A stretch of 64,000 nt of DNA from an uncultured Lachnospiraceae bacterium (GCA_910579685.1 CAJTVN010000022.1:9558-73557), one strand, 5' to 3'. Positions 1 to 9,036 are shown, numbered from the stretch's first letter. Made by a program: numbers and translations. Notes: generated by a model from the sequence alone, not told the origin.

Positions 1-1
1 C

Positions 2-325
2 CTGAATCTGTATCAGGAAAGCCCGCTGCCGCAGGCAGTTCGGACATTCTTTTACCGGTATTACTGCAATCGTTTTACTTATTCATTTCTGAGTGCGGGA
101 ACCGTTTTCTGGATTTTGTTTGCGGAGAGCTTATACCTGCTCTGCCGAAGAAGATACCGGCTGGCGGCTGTGTATGTGCCTGTGTGGCTGTGTTTTGTCA
201 GTCTTATGCTGGCGACGCCCATAGCTTTTACCTTCCGCTATGTGTTTGTTCTTGCCATGGTGTTTCCCTTTGCGCTCCTGTTTCCCTTTGCGGGAGAGCT
301 GTTTACAGAAAGGAAAAAGCTTTAA
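2..325 (+). CDS. Integral membrane protein, C-terminal fragment
   Basis: The reading frame is open from the window edge, so the N-terminus lies outside. The visible ~107 residues form at least two hydrophobic segments separated by a short Arg-rich loop, and end in a charged cytoplasmic tail (ERKKL). The stop is immediately followed by the ATG of a GT2 glycosyltransferase with no gap, so the two are co-transcribed. This suggests a polysaccharide or glycolipid membrane protein, perhaps a DUF6020 or GT39-like protein. The family is a guess from hydropathy and context; no catalytic motif is visible in this fragment. Confidence 0.7.
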   Translation: MNLYQESPLPQAVRTFFYRYYCNRFTYSFLSAGTVFWILFAESLYLLCRRRYRLAAVYVPVWLCFVSLMLATPIAFTFRYVFVLAMVFPFALLFPFAGELFTERKKL

Positions 326-1399
326 ATGGAACCTTTGCTTTCAATTATTATACCGGTTTACAAGGTTGAAAAATATTTGCCCCAGTGTCTTGAGAGCATT
401 GTGAGGCAGGTCGAGGAAGAGAAGGAGGAAGTGGAAGTCCTTGTGATTGACGACGGCTCGCCGGATGCCTCGGGAAAACTGGCGGACGCCTGTGCAAAGA
501 GGCATTCCTTTGTCCGGGTGATTCACAGAAAGAACGGGGGCGTTGCCGCGGCGCGAAACACGGGGCTTGACCAGGCCCGGGGCGGCTGGCTGTATTTTGT
601 GGATTCCGACGACTGGATTGCCAGAGGGGCGGTAAGGACGCTGCTGCAAAAGACCGGGGAGAATCCGGATGCGGACATCATACTTCTGGATGCATGGAAA
701 AATACCGGGGACAGGGAAGAGGCCTGGGAGCATTTTGAACAGGAATTTTTCTGGAAGGACAAAGCAAAAATCCGGAGCCTGCAAAGGGGCGCACTCTACT
801 TTCCGAGTACGGGATATCGGACAAAGGTTCCGCTGGCCGCTCCCTGGGATAAGGTGTACCGGAGGGATTTTTTGCAGCAATGGGGCCTGCGCTTTCGGCC
901 GGAGCTTAAGGTTCTGGACGATATGGTGTTTAATGTCGAGGTTTTCGGCAGGGCGTCCGGGGCGGCGTATTGCAAAGAAAAGGTTTACCATTACCGCTAC
1001 GTGCCGGAATCCATTACAAACAGCTACAGGCCGGACCGCGTCAGCCAGGATGAAAAGGTATGGGAATATCTTGGCGGCTATATGGAAGGGCTCTTTCGGG
1101 AAAAAGACTGGACGAAGGAGGAGAGGGAGGCTTTCCGCCAGGCATATTACTGCAGAATCATCAAGTCCTTTGGCATATGCTGCAGGCTGTGTTTTTTTCA
1201 TCCGCAAAACCAGGCCGGTCTGGGCGAAAAGCTGAGAGAGGTAAAGACGGTTCTTGCCAGAGAGCCGTACCGGAGCGCCTTTGAAAGCGTTGATACGGCG
1301 AGGGCGGAGTGGAGATTGAAGGCGCTGATTTTCATGGCAAGGCGCAGGCTGGCTTTTGGAATCTATCTGCTGCACAGGGCGCAGCGCCTTTTGCAATAA
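326..1399 (+). CDS. Family 2 glycosyltransferase
   Basis: A 357-residue GT-A fold glycosyltransferase, expected to move a nucleotide-activated sugar onto a surface polysaccharide or glycolipid on the cytoplasmic face. The N-terminus has the GT2 signature SIIIPVYKVEKYL (residues 6-18), the nucleotide-binding IDDGSPD (41-47) and the metal-binding DSDD (93-96). The C-terminal ~150 residues are the more variable acceptor region and carry no obvious membrane segment. Its ATG abuts the stop of the upstream membrane protein gene. The donor and acceptor cannot be told from sequence. Confidence 0.93.
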   Translation: MEPLLSIIIPVYKVEKYLPQCLESIVRQVEEEKEEVEVLVIDDGSPDASGKLADACAKRHSFVRVIHRKNGGVAAARNTGLDQARGGWLYFVDSDDWIARGAVRTLLQKTGENPDADIILLDAWKNTGDREEAWEHFEQEFFWKDKAKIRSLQRGALYFPSTGYRTKVPLAAPWDKVYRRDFLQQWGLRFRPELKVLDDMVFNVEVFGRASGAAYCKEKVYHYRYVPESITNSYRPDRVSQDEKVWEYLGGYMEGLFREKDWTKEEREAFRQAYYCRIIKSFGICCRLCFFHPQNQAGLGEKLREVKTVLAREPYRSAFESVDTARAEWRLKALIFMARRRLAFGIYLLHRAQRLLQ

Positions 1400-1420
1400 A
1401 CGGTTTGGGGATGGCGGCGT

Positions 1421-2419
1421 TCAGTGCGGCGTTGTCGTGTGCTTCCAAAAGAAATCTGAAATGGCTTCGGACAGCGCTTCCGCACTTCCCATCTTTACAA
1501 ATATGGTGTCAGAATCCGAATCAAACAGCTCATGGTTGGCTGGATTGTCGCCCAGAATCATGGGCTTTTGCATGGCATGGTAGATATAAGCTTTTCCGGG
1601 AATGGTCCGGCTGGCCTTTTCGATCTCTGCGTTAAAGTGACCCGCAAGACACAGATCCGCTCTTGCGATATATTCTGCGAGCTGTTCCTGGGTAAGCCAG
1701 CGGATGTATTCGATATTGTCCGCCAAAGGGCAGAGGCCCTGCAGGCGTCTGCCTTTGACAGGACCGATAAAATAAAAGAATAAATCTTTATTTTCTTTCA
1801 GACTGGACATTGCTTTGAGCACAATTTCCACACCCTGAAGCGGAAGCACGCTTCCAAAATACAGGACAATGAATTTATCCTGAAGGCAGGCAGGCCTTTG
1901 GACGGCGACAGGATGATACAGGGAAAAATCCGCTTCCAGATACAGGGGAAATATCCGGGAAGGGGACGCTGAAAATTCCCGGACAAAATATTCACCGTGG
2001 GCTCTGGTGTCGCAGATGACAAGATCGGCATGGGTTATGGTCGTCTCGTCAATCTGATGAAGGAGACGGCCTGCGGCGCCGTTTGCCCTTATTTTTTTCC
2101 GGTCGTTACAGAAGGTGTCGTAAAGGGAGACAAAGAAGTCTATGATCAAGAAATTATTTTTGAATTTTCTGTAAAAAAAGGGGACGACGGACTGGGACGC
2201 ATGGCCCACGAACACCGTGTCAAAATCAATAGCGGGTGTTTTTAAAAGGGAAAAGAACACGGTGATGAGTCTCAGCGGGTAATACCTGCTGGAGGAACCA
2301 AGGATCCGGCAGGAGGAGGCATATTTTTTTATGAGATTGATTTCCTGTACATTGCGTATGTAGTCCAGGTTTTTTGTGGTGACAAACAACACTTTTCTTT
2401 GCCTGATATATTCAATCAT
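1421..2419 (-). CDS. Glycosyltransferase, GT4-like (GT-B fold)
   Basis: 332 residues, read convergently with the GT2 gene and separated from it by about 20 bases. The N-terminal half (VLFVTTKNLDYIRNV, then hydrophobic strands) and the C-terminal half (VLYFGSVLPLQGVE, later RTIPGKAYIYHAMQKPMI) match the two Rossmann domains of GT-B enzymes. The classic GT4 EX7E motif is weak, so the subfamily is uncertain. The frame is open upstream to about 2521, but I place the start at 2419. That ATG is preceded by GGAG at good spacing, and the upstream residues do not look like protein. Confidence 0.82.
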   Translation of the reverse strand: MIEYIRQRKVLFVTTKNLDYIRNVQEINLIKKYASSCRILGSSSRYYPLRLITVFFSLLKTPAIDFDTVFVGHASQSVVPFFYRKFKNNFLIIDFFVSLYDTFCNDRKKIRANGAAGRLLHQIDETTITHADLVICDTRAHGEYFVREFSASPSRIFPLYLEADFSLYHPVAVQRPACLQDKFIVLYFGSVLPLQGVEIVLKAMSSLKENKDLFFYFIGPVKGRRLQGLCPLADNIEYIRWLTQEQLAEYIARADLCLAGHFNAEIEKASRTIPGKAYIYHAMQKPMILGDNPANHELFDSDSDTIFVKMGSAEALSEAISDFFWKHTTTPH

Positions 2420-2531
2420 GGTAACCGTCTCCGATAGGTCTTTTCCTGCGTGCCCGGCGGGACAGGCAGGCTCGTTTGTCTGAAACAATACCAGTTTATC
2501 ACAAACCTGGCGGGCTTGCAAATGTCGTATA

Positions 2532-2560
2532 TTGACATAAAAGTAAAAATATTATAGGAT
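2532..2560 (+). promoter_or_regulatory. Sigma-70-type promoter for the TetR gene
   Basis: TTGACA, a 17-base spacer, then TAGGAT. The -35 is perfect and the spacing ideal. It lies in the A+T-rich gap between the divergent GT4 and TetR genes and reads toward the TetR gene. Confidence 0.7.
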
Positions 2561-2561
2561 A

Positions 2562-2575
2562 ATAACATATGTTAT
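2562..2575. promoter_or_regulatory. 14-bp palindrome, candidate TetR operator
   Basis: ATAACATATGTTAT is a perfect palindrome directly downstream of the -10 hexamer and about 30 bases before the TetR start. TetR-family proteins usually bind such palindromes next to their own promoters. That it is the operator is inferred from position. Confidence 0.5.
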
Positions 2576-2605
2576 ATATGCGTACAAATGAAGGGATCAG
2601 GTGAA

Positions 2606-3154
2606 ATGGCCAGAAAAGAATCGATCACAAAGGATGTGATCCTGAGTGCGGCGTTTGCAATTTTAGAGGAAGAGGGGATCAGCCAGGTGACGGCAAGGAA
2701 GCTGGCCGCCAGGGCGAACTGTTCCACGCAGCCCATATTCCGCATCTACCGGAATATGGAGGAGCTGACGCAGGAACTGTTTACCAGGGCCGTTGATTTT
2801 TTTCAGGAGTATTATGGGAAATTTGCCAGGCAGACGGTGACGCCCTTCGTACATCTGGGAAGTATTTACATCCGGTTTGCGGCGGATTATAAGAGGCTGT
2901 TCTCCTTTATTTTTTTATCAGAAAACCGGTTTGGAAAAAGCATGTACGATATTATAAACGGCGATGCGGGCTGGGTGGGGCGCGAAATGCAGATGGCGTC
3001 CGGGCAGGGCTGTAAGAACGCCGGCGAGCTTTTTACAAAAATGTGGATCATTATTCACGGAGCGGCCTGCATGTCTCTGACCGGCGATTTCGATCTCTCA
3101 CAGGAGGAGACGGCAAGGATGCTGAAGGATTCCTATCGGGCATTTAAGGGGTAG
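2606..3154 (+). CDS. TetR/AcrR family transcriptional regulator
   Basis: A 182-residue one-domain repressor. Residues ~5-50 form the TetR helix-turn-helix (ILEEEGISQVTARKLAARA, then the recognition helix with CSTQPIFRIYRN). The rest is a helical ligand-binding domain ending in a WHG-like segment (IIHGAACMSL). An ATG 18 bases upstream (2588) is also in frame; I prefer 2606 because the protein then begins MARKE, as relatives do. A strong promoter and a palindrome lie just upstream, consistent with autorepression. The effector and targets are unknown. Confidence 0.88.
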   Translation: MARKESITKDVILSAAFAILEEEGISQVTARKLAARANCSTQPIFRIYRNMEELTQELFTRAVDFFQEYYGKFARQTVTPFVHLGSIYIRFAADYKRLFSFIFLSENRFGKSMYDIINGDAGWVGREMQMASGQGCKNAGELFTKMWIIIHGAACMSLTGDFDLSQEETARMLKDSYRAFKG

Positions 3155-3199
3155 GGCGGCTTTTGGCTCAGGCAGTAGGAATGGGGTAAGGAAACGGCA

Positions 3200-4135
3200 A
3201 TGGAGCATCAGGAACACGATATCATCACGAGGATGAATGAAAAATACATAAAAATGAGCAAGGGTCATAAGGCCATCGCTTCTTACATTTCCGATCATTA
3301 CGAGCAGGCTGTGTTCATGACGGCGGCGAAACTGGGCGATACGGTGGGGGTAAGCGAGTCCACCGTGGTGCGGTTTGCCATGGGGCTTGGCTATGAAGGG
3401 TATCCGGAATTTCAGGACGCTTTGGAAAATTGGGTGAAAAGCAAGCTGAATTCCGTACAGAAGATGGGGGCAAAGTACGGAAACAGCACACAATCGGAAA
3501 TCCTGCACTCCGTACTGAGCTCGGATATCGAGAAAATACAGGATACGATGGTCAATCTTGATGCGGCGGCCTTTGATGCGGCTGTGAGCATTATCCTGGA
3601 GGCGGAGACGGTTTACCTTGTGGGCGTGAGAAGCTGCGAGCCCCTGGCGGATTTTCTCCATTTCTATCTGAATATGATCCGGGGAAATATCGTTCTGGTC
3701 AAGACCACAAGCGTGACGGAAATGTTTGAGCAGATGATACACATCAGCGATAGGGATGTCGCCATCGGCATCAGCTTTCCCAGATATTCCATGCGCACCC
3801 TGAAGGCCATGGAGTTTGCTAATGACAGGAATGCGAAGGTCATTACCATCACGGACAGCATCCATTCGCCCATGAACCTGTATTCCTCCTGCAATCTTCT
3901 GGCAAGAAGCGACATGGTTTCCATTGTGGATTCGCTGGTGGCGCCCCTTAGCGTGATCAATGCGCTGGTGGTGGCGCTTTGTCTGAAACAGCCGGATACG
4001 GTGAAAGAGAATCTGGAAACACTGGAATCGGTTTGGAATAATTATCAGGTTTATCTGAATGATGAGATTAATTTTATTGATGAGGAGCCCATGCTGCATT
4101 ACCCGCTGGTGAAAAAGAAAGAGGAAGCGATATGA
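3200..4135 (+). CDS. MurR/RpiR family transcriptional regulator
   Basis: A 311-residue regulator with an N-terminal RpiR helix-turn-helix (residues ~10-85: KMSKGHKAIASYI, then VSESTVVRFAMGLGY) and a C-terminal SIS phosphosugar-binding domain (~125-250, including VYLVGVRSCEPLADF and ITDSIHSPMN). Such proteins sense sugar phosphates. AAGG lies 8 bases before the start. The 4-base overlap (ATGA) with the next flavoprotein gene means translational coupling, an arrangement I recognise from other Lachnospiraceae. Its targets cannot be read from the sequence. Confidence 0.93.
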   Translation: MEHQEHDIITRMNEKYIKMSKGHKAIASYISDHYEQAVFMTAAKLGDTVGVSESTVVRFAMGLGYEGYPEFQDALENWVKSKLNSVQKMGAKYGNSTQSEILHSVLSSDIEKIQDTMVNLDAAAFDAAVSIILEAETVYLVGVRSCEPLADFLHFYLNMIRGNIVLVKTTSVTEMFEQMIHISDRDVAIGISFPRYSMRTLKAMEFANDRNAKVITITDSIHSPMNLYSSCNLLARSDMVSIVDSLVAPLSVINALVVALCLKQPDTVKENLETLESVWNNYQVYLNDEINFIDEEPMLHYPLVKKKEEAI

Positions 4136-5436
4136 GACGTGTGATCGTCATAGGCGGCGGGGCCGCAGGAATGATGGCGGCAATCTCGGCCGCAGAACAG
4201 GGAGCGCAGGTGGTGCTTCTGGAAAAGAATGAGAAGACGGGAAAGAAAATCTACATTACGGGAAAGGGACGCTGCAATCTGACAAACGCCTGCGAGCCGG
4301 AAGTCTTTTTCCAGAATATGGTGAGCAACGGCAAATTTGTCTACAGCTCCTTTTATCAGATGGATAACCATTCCGTCATGGATTTTTTTGAGCGGGCGGG
4401 CTGCAGGCTGAAAACAGAACGGGGAGAGAGGGTATTTCCCATAACGGATCACTCATCGGATGTGATCCGGGCGTTAAACGGCCAATTGGAAAAGGAACGG
4501 GTGAAGGTATGTCTTCACGCTCCTGTGGCGGAGATCCTGACTGCCTGGGAAAAGGAATCGGACGGTGAGGGACAGTCGGCAAAGCGGGCAGCCGGGGTAA
4601 AGCTTTGCGACGGAAGGATATTCCGGGCGGATGCGGTAATCGTTGCCACCGGCGGGGCATCCTATGCTTCCACCGGTTCTTCAGGCGACGGGTACCGCCT
4701 CGCCGGGCAGGCGGGGCATACGCTGAAGGAGATAAGGCCCGCACTGGTACCGCTTACCGTGCAGGAGCCGTGGTGCCGCGAGCTGCAGGGGCTTTCGCTC
4801 AAAAATGTATCGGTAAGTCTAAGGAGCGGTAAAAAAAAGATATACGAGGGCTTTGGAGAAATGCTGTTTACCCATTTCGGAGTCAGCGGCCCGCTGATCT
4901 TAAGCGCCAGCAGCTATTATGTAAAAAAATTTTACAATCAGCCGGTACGCCTTTCTCTTGATTTGAAGCCGGCGCTCTCCGAGCAGCAGCTTGATAAAAG
5001 GATTTTGCGGGATTTTGAGGAAAAGAAAAAATGTCAGTTTAAAAATGCGCTGGACCGCCTTCTTCCCGGCAAAATCATACCGGTAATTGTCCGGCTTTCC
5101 GGGATTGCTCCGGAAAAGAAGGTTTGCGATATCAGCAGGCAGGAGAGAGCCGCTGTTTTGGAATGCCTGAAAAATTTCAGCATGACCATTACAGGCACAA
5201 GGGGCTTTGAAGAGGCGGTGATTACCCAGGGCGGCGTGGACGTGAAGCAGGTCAATCCCTCCACCATGGAATCTAAGCTGGTGCGGAACTTGTATTTTGC
5301 GGGGGAGGTTCTGGATTTGGACGCCCTGACGGGAGGCTTTAATCTGCAGATCGCCTGGTCCACCGGGCGCCTTGCGGGAAGAAGCGCTGCCGGGAAGGAA
5401 AGAGATCCGCAGGATTCAACATTCCCCAGGGAATAA
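4132..5436 (+). CDS. NAD(P)/FAD-dependent oxidoreductase, HI0933/BaiN family
   Basis: 434 residues. The N-terminus has the dinucleotide-binding GGGAAGMMAA, followed by the family motif TGKGRCNLTN. The middle carries ATGGASYASTGSSGDG. The C-terminus has FAGEVLDLDALTGGFNLQ and a second FAD contact segment. The family includes BaiN of bile-acid metabolism and many uncharacterised flavoproteins sometimes named aminoacetone oxidase. Nothing here proves a bile-acid substrate, and the position before cmk is a housekeeping one. It starts inside the RpiR stop (ATGA overlap). Confidence 0.9.
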   Translation: MRRVIVIGGGAAGMMAAISAAEQGAQVVLLEKNEKTGKKIYITGKGRCNLTNACEPEVFFQNMVSNGKFVYSSFYQMDNHSVMDFFERAGCRLKTERGERVFPITDHSSDVIRALNGQLEKERVKVCLHAPVAEILTAWEKESDGEGQSAKRAAGVKLCDGRIFRADAVIVATGGASYASTGSSGDGYRLAGQAGHTLKEIRPALVPLTVQEPWCRELQGLSLKNVSVSLRSGKKKIYEGFGEMLFTHFGVSGPLILSASSYYVKKFYNQPVRLSLDLKPALSEQQLDKRILRDFEEKKKCQFKNALDRLLPGKIIPVIVRLSGIAPEKKVCDISRQERAAVLECLKNFSMTITGTRGFEEAVITQGGVDVKQVNPSTMESKLVRNLYFAGEVLDLDALTGGFNLQIAWSTGRLAGRSAAGKERDPQDSTFPRE

Positions 5437-5457
5437 GAGAAAGGAAAAGGGAGAAAA

Positions 5458-6117
5458 ATGAGTTATCAGATCGCAATCGACGGCCCGGCAGGGGCTGGGA
5501 AAAGCACCATTGCAAAGAAGGTCGCAAAAGAAAAGGCATTTATATATGTAGATACAGGGGCCATGTACCGGGCTATGGCATATTATCTTTTATGCCGCGG
5601 GGTGGATCCCTTGGATGATGCTGCGGTGGCGGCGGCCTGTATGGAAGCGGATGTCACGATCACGCATGAAGAGGGAGAACAGGTGGTTCTTTTGAACGGT
5701 GAAAATGTAAATTCCGTGCTGCGCACCGAGGAGGTGGGCAATATGGCGTCCGCCTGCGTCAGCAAAAATCCAAAGGCCAGGGAGAGGCTAACCACTCTCC
5801 AGAAAGCCATTGCGGCAAAAAACAATGTGGTTATGGACGGGAGAGATATCGGGACCTGTGTTTTGCCGGATGCAGATGTAAAAGTATATCTGACGGCAAG
5901 CACCGGGGTGCGGGCAAAGAGAAGATACGACGAGCTTGCGGCAAAGGGGGAAGAAACCGATCTTGCCCAGATAGAGGAGGACATCAGAAAGCGGGACGAG
6001 CAGGACATGAACCGGAAGATTGCGCCTCTTAAGCAGGCGGAGGATGCGGTGCTGATCGACAGTTCCCATATGACGATAGACGAGGTGGTACAGGCGATTT
6101 TGGATCTGTGTAAATAG
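5458..6117 (+). CDS. cmk: (d)CMP kinase
   Basis: A 219-residue cytidylate kinase that phosphorylates CMP and dCMP with ATP. The P-loop GPAGAGKST is at residues 9-17, the nucleotide-binding DTGAMYRA follows, and the family motif MDGRDIGT is in the middle. The LID region carries the RKRDEQD-type arginines near residue 180. Length is typical. GGGAG precedes the ATG, and the gene sits 21 bases after the flavoprotein and 12 before ispH, in one operon. Confidence 0.97.
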   Translation: MSYQIAIDGPAGAGKSTIAKKVAKEKAFIYVDTGAMYRAMAYYLLCRGVDPLDDAAVAAACMEADVTITHEEGEQVVLLNGENVNSVLRTEEVGNMASACVSKNPKARERLTTLQKAIAAKNNVVMDGRDIGTCVLPDADVKVYLTASTGVRAKRRYDELAAKGEETDLAQIEEDIRKRDEQDMNRKIAPLKQAEDAVLIDSSHMTIDEVVQAILDLCK

Positions 6118-6129
6118 GGCGAGGTGGTT

Positions 6130-6978
6130 ATGGAAGTTATACTTGCAAAGAGTGCGGGCTTTTGCTTTGGGGTCAGACGCGCGGTGGAAAAGGTTTACGA
6201 ACAGATCGGCTGCGGCAAAAAAATATATACCTTCGGGCCCATCATTCACAATGAAGAGGTGGTCAGGGATCTGGAAGAGAAGGGTGTTGGCGTGATCGGG
6301 ACGGAAAAAGAGCTTATGGCCCTTTCGGAGGGAACCGTTGTGATCCGCTCCCACGGCGTCCCCAAACGGGTTTATGACATGATTGAACGCAGGGGACTGG
6401 AATGCGTGGACGCCACCTGCCCCTTTGTCAAACGGATCCACAAAATTGTGGAAAAGGAGAGCGGGGAGGGGAAACAGATCATTATTATCGGCAACGAAGG
6501 CCATCCGGAGGTGGAGGGGATTATGGGATGGTCAAAAACGCCTGCAGTGGTGGTCGGATCCGCCCTGGAAGCCGAAAATTTCGTCTGCAACGAAGGAAAA
6601 TTACTGTGCGTCGTGTCTCAAACGACATTTAACTACAACAAATTTAAAGAATTAGTTGAAATTTTTCACAAAAAAGGTTACAATGTTACTGTTGTTAATA
6701 CTATCTGTAATGCAACGGAGGAAAGACAGACACAGGCTCGCGAGATTGCGGGCAGGGTTGATGCGATGATTGTAATAGGTGGAAAGCACAGCTCCAACAC
6801 GCAGAAGCTGTATGAGATCTGTAAAGAGAGGTGTGCATCTACATATTTTATACAGACACTGGATGATTTGCATTTGGAACTGCCTAAAACTGCTGCTCTG
6901 GTGGGTATTACTGCGGGGGCTTCCACCCCGAACAATATTATTGAGGAGGTTCAAAATCATGTCCGAATTAACTTTTGA
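6130..6978 (+). CDS. ispH: 4-hydroxy-3-methylbut-2-enyl diphosphate reductase
   Basis: 282 residues; the last enzyme of the MEP isoprenoid pathway. It makes isopentenyl and dimethylallyl diphosphate with a 4Fe-4S cluster. The cluster cysteines are seen in SAGFCFGVRRA (C12), DATCPFV and NTICNATEERQ; the substrate-binding SHGVP and TAGASTPN motifs are also present. I start at ATG 6130, after GAGG; a GTG six bases upstream is possible. The 3' end overlaps rpsA by 20 bases in another frame. In some clostridia IspH and S1 are one fused protein; here they are separate reading frames. Confidence 0.96.
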   Translation: MEVILAKSAGFCFGVRRAVEKVYEQIGCGKKIYTFGPIIHNEEVVRDLEEKGVGVIGTEKELMALSEGTVVIRSHGVPKRVYDMIERRGLECVDATCPFVKRIHKIVEKESGEGKQIIIIGNEGHPEVEGIMGWSKTPAVVVGSALEAENFVCNEGKLLCVVSQTTFNYNKFKELVEIFHKKGYNVTVVNTICNATEERQTQAREIAGRVDAMIVIGGKHSSNTQKLYEICKERCASTYFIQTLDDLHLELPKTAALVGITAGASTPNNIIEEVQNHVRINF

Positions 6979-8083
6979 ACAAATGTTGGAAGAATCATTA
7001 AAGACAATACATACAGGAGAGGTAGTTGAGGGTACGGTCATCGATGTTAAGCCTGAAGAAATTATTCTTAACATTGGCTACAAGTCAGACGGTATTTTAA
7101 CCAGAAGCGAGTATACCAATGAACCGGGCGTAAAACTGACCGAAGCGGTGAAGCCGGGTGACACGATGGAAGTCAAAGTCCTGAAGGTCAACGACGGAGA
7201 GGGACAAGTCCTTCTTACCTACAAGCGTCTGGCCGCAGACAGAGGAAACAAGAGAATTGAGGAAGCCTTTAACAATAAAGAAGTCCTGACAGCCAAAGTG
7301 ACACAGGTGCTTGACGGCGGGCTTGGCGTGGTTGTGGATGAGATCAGAGTTTTCATTCCCGCAAGCCTTGTTTCCGATACTTACGAAAAAGATCTCTCCA
7401 AGTATGCGGGACAGGATATTCAGTTTGTGATCAGTGAGTACAATCCCAAGAGAAGAAGATACATTGGCGACCGCAGACAGCTCCTTATGGCAGAGAAGGC
7501 GGAGAAGCAGAGACAGCTTCTTGAGCGTATCGAGGTCGGCGATGTGATGGAAGGTATCGTTAAGAATGTGACGGACTTCGGTGCGTTTATCGATATCGGC
7601 GGCGCAGACGGACTGCTTCATATCTCCGAGATGTCCTGGGGACGTGTGGAGAATCCCAAAAAGGTATTCAAGGTTGGCGATCAGGTCAAAACTTTTATCA
7701 AGGAAATCAGTGGAACCAAGATTGCCCTGAGCCTTAAGTTTGAGGATGCAAATCCCTGGAAGAATGCCTCAGACAAGTATGCGGTAGGCAATGAGGTGAC
7801 AGGCAGGGTTGCCCGTATGACGGATTTCGGTGCGTTTGTTGAGCTTGAACCCGGCGTGGATGCGCTGCTTCATGTCTCACAGATTTCCAAAGAGCATATA
7901 GAGAAGCCGGCTGACGTATTGAGCGTGGGACAGGAAGTCACCGCAAAGGTGGTTGACTTTAATGAAGCGGACAAGAAGATCAGCCTGAGCATCAAAGCGC
8001 TCAATAATTTTGAACCTGCAGGGAATGACAATGCGGATGAGGCGGTTTCCGTTGATATTGAGGCTGCCGGTGCAGGGGAATAA
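6959..8083 (+). CDS. rpsA: 30S ribosomal protein S1 (four S1 domains)
   Basis: 374 residues with four OB-fold S1 repeats, at about residues 17-85, 103-167, 188-257 and 274-343. The last two are the best conserved (VTDFGAFIDIGGADGLLHIS and MTDFGAFVELEPGVDALLHV). Gram-negative S1 has six repeats; the four-repeat form is normal in Firmicutes. The ATG lies inside ispH after GAGGAGG at 9-base spacing, so translation is probably coupled. Longer upstream extensions of this frame are ispH in the wrong frame. A hairpin follows the gene. Confidence 0.95.
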   Translation: MSELTFEQMLEESLKTIHTGEVVEGTVIDVKPEEIILNIGYKSDGILTRSEYTNEPGVKLTEAVKPGDTMEVKVLKVNDGEGQVLLTYKRLAADRGNKRIEEAFNNKEVLTAKVTQVLDGGLGVVVDEIRVFIPASLVSDTYEKDLSKYAGQDIQFVISEYNPKRRRYIGDRRQLLMAEKAEKQRQLLERIEVGDVMEGIVKNVTDFGAFIDIGGADGLLHISEMSWGRVENPKKVFKVGDQVKTFIKEISGTKIALSLKFEDANPWKNASDKYAVGNEVTGRVARMTDFGAFVELEPGVDALLHVSQISKEHIEKPADVLSVGQEVTAKVVDFNEADKKISLSIKALNNFEPAGNDNADEAVSVDIEAAGAGE

Positions 8084-8121
8084 GGCGGATAAAGGATTAG
8101 CATAATTCAAGATATCATAAT

Positions 8122-8155
8122 AACAGGAAGTGCGCGATACGTACTTCCTGTTGTT
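8122..8155 (+). terminator. Hairpin terminator after rpsA
   Basis: A perfect 10-bp stem (AACAGGAAGT with ACTTCCTGTT, 8122-8131 and 8143-8152) around an 11-base loop, followed by a short T-rich run. The T tract is poor, so termination may be partial. Confidence 0.65.
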
Positions 8156-8183
8156 GTAAGGAGACAGTCAGGACGGTTTGCCT

Positions 8184-8969
8184 ATGGGATATGACTATGA
8201 GGTTTTTAAAAGCGCAGTTTTGCAGCTGACCAAAATTGACTTAAATGCCTACAAGGAGAGTCAGATGAAGCGCAGAATCGATACCCTGATCGCCAAACAC
8301 GGATATAAGGGGTATGAGGACTATGTGGGCGCGCTGCAGACAAACAGGGAGAGATTTGAGGAATTTATCACCTATCTGACCATCAATGTATCTGAGTTTT
8401 ACAGGGATCCGCCTCAGTGGGACTACTTGGACAAGTGTATTATTCCGGGGCTTATCCGGCGGTTTGGCAGGAATCTGAAAATTTGGAGCGCTGCCTGCTC
8501 CACGGGCGACGAGCCCTATTCGCTTGTAATGGCCCTCTCGAAACATATTCCGCTGCATATGATACGTATTGTGGCGACAGATCTTGACAGGCAGGTAATA
8601 GAGAAGGCAAAGGTGGGCCTGTACAGCGAAAAAAGTATTGCGGCAGTTCCCGTCGGTTTCAAAAACAAATATTTTACAAAGATCGGGCTTTCCTACCGTA
8701 TATCGGATGAAATCAAGTCGAGAGTGGAGTTTCGGGAGCACAACCTTCTGGAACAGAATTATGCTGCGGGATTTCATATGATTGTTTGCAGGAATGTATT
8801 GATTTATTTTACCGAGGAGGCGAAGACAGAAGTTTTCAGGAAGTTTTATTCTTCCCTTGTTCCCGGAGGCGTTCTTTTTATCGGAAGCGCTGAGCAGATG
8901 ATCAATCATAAGCAGCTGGGATATGGCAGGGTGAGTTCGCTTTTCTATGAGAGGCCAAAGACGGTTTAG
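8184..8969 (+). CDS. cheR: CheR-type protein-glutamate O-methyltransferase
   Basis: A 261-residue SAM-dependent methyltransferase that methylates glutamates of chemoreceptors. The N-terminal helical domain ends in NVSEFYRDP. The SAM site shows WSAACSTGDEPYS and later VATDLDRQV; the catalytic region has HMIVCRNVLIYF. I start at ATG 8184; the frame also contains a TTG six bases upstream. The gene is alone, between terminators, with no cheA, cheW or cheB near. Its partner could be the CZB receptor encoded at 48.4-49.7 kb, but that is inference. Confidence 0.93.
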   Translation: MGYDYEVFKSAVLQLTKIDLNAYKESQMKRRIDTLIAKHGYKGYEDYVGALQTNRERFEEFITYLTINVSEFYRDPPQWDYLDKCIIPGLIRRFGRNLKIWSAACSTGDEPYSLVMALSKHIPLHMIRIVATDLDRQVIEKAKVGLYSEKSIAAVPVGFKNKYFTKIGLSYRISDEIKSRVEFREHNLLEQNYAAGFHMIVCRNVLIYFTEEAKTEVFRKFYSSLVPGGVLFIGSAEQMINHKQLGYGRVSSLFYERPKTV

Positions 8970-9000
8970 CTGAAAAGCGGGGGGCTCGTGTGCATTTATA

Positions 9001-9036
9001 AAAGCGCCGGCGTATAAAACGTCTGGCGCTTTTTTT
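9001..9036 (+). terminator. Intrinsic terminator after cheR
   Basis: AAAGCGCC (9001-9008) pairs with GGCGCTTT (9025-9032) and a run of seven T follows. It lies between the convergent cheR and exonuclease genes. The A-tract on the left arm makes it usable from both strands. Confidence 0.85.

Noticed and set aside
4132..5436. Bile-acid-metabolism gene baiN
   Set aside because: Family similarity only; the neighbours are cmk, ispH and rpsA, not bai genes.
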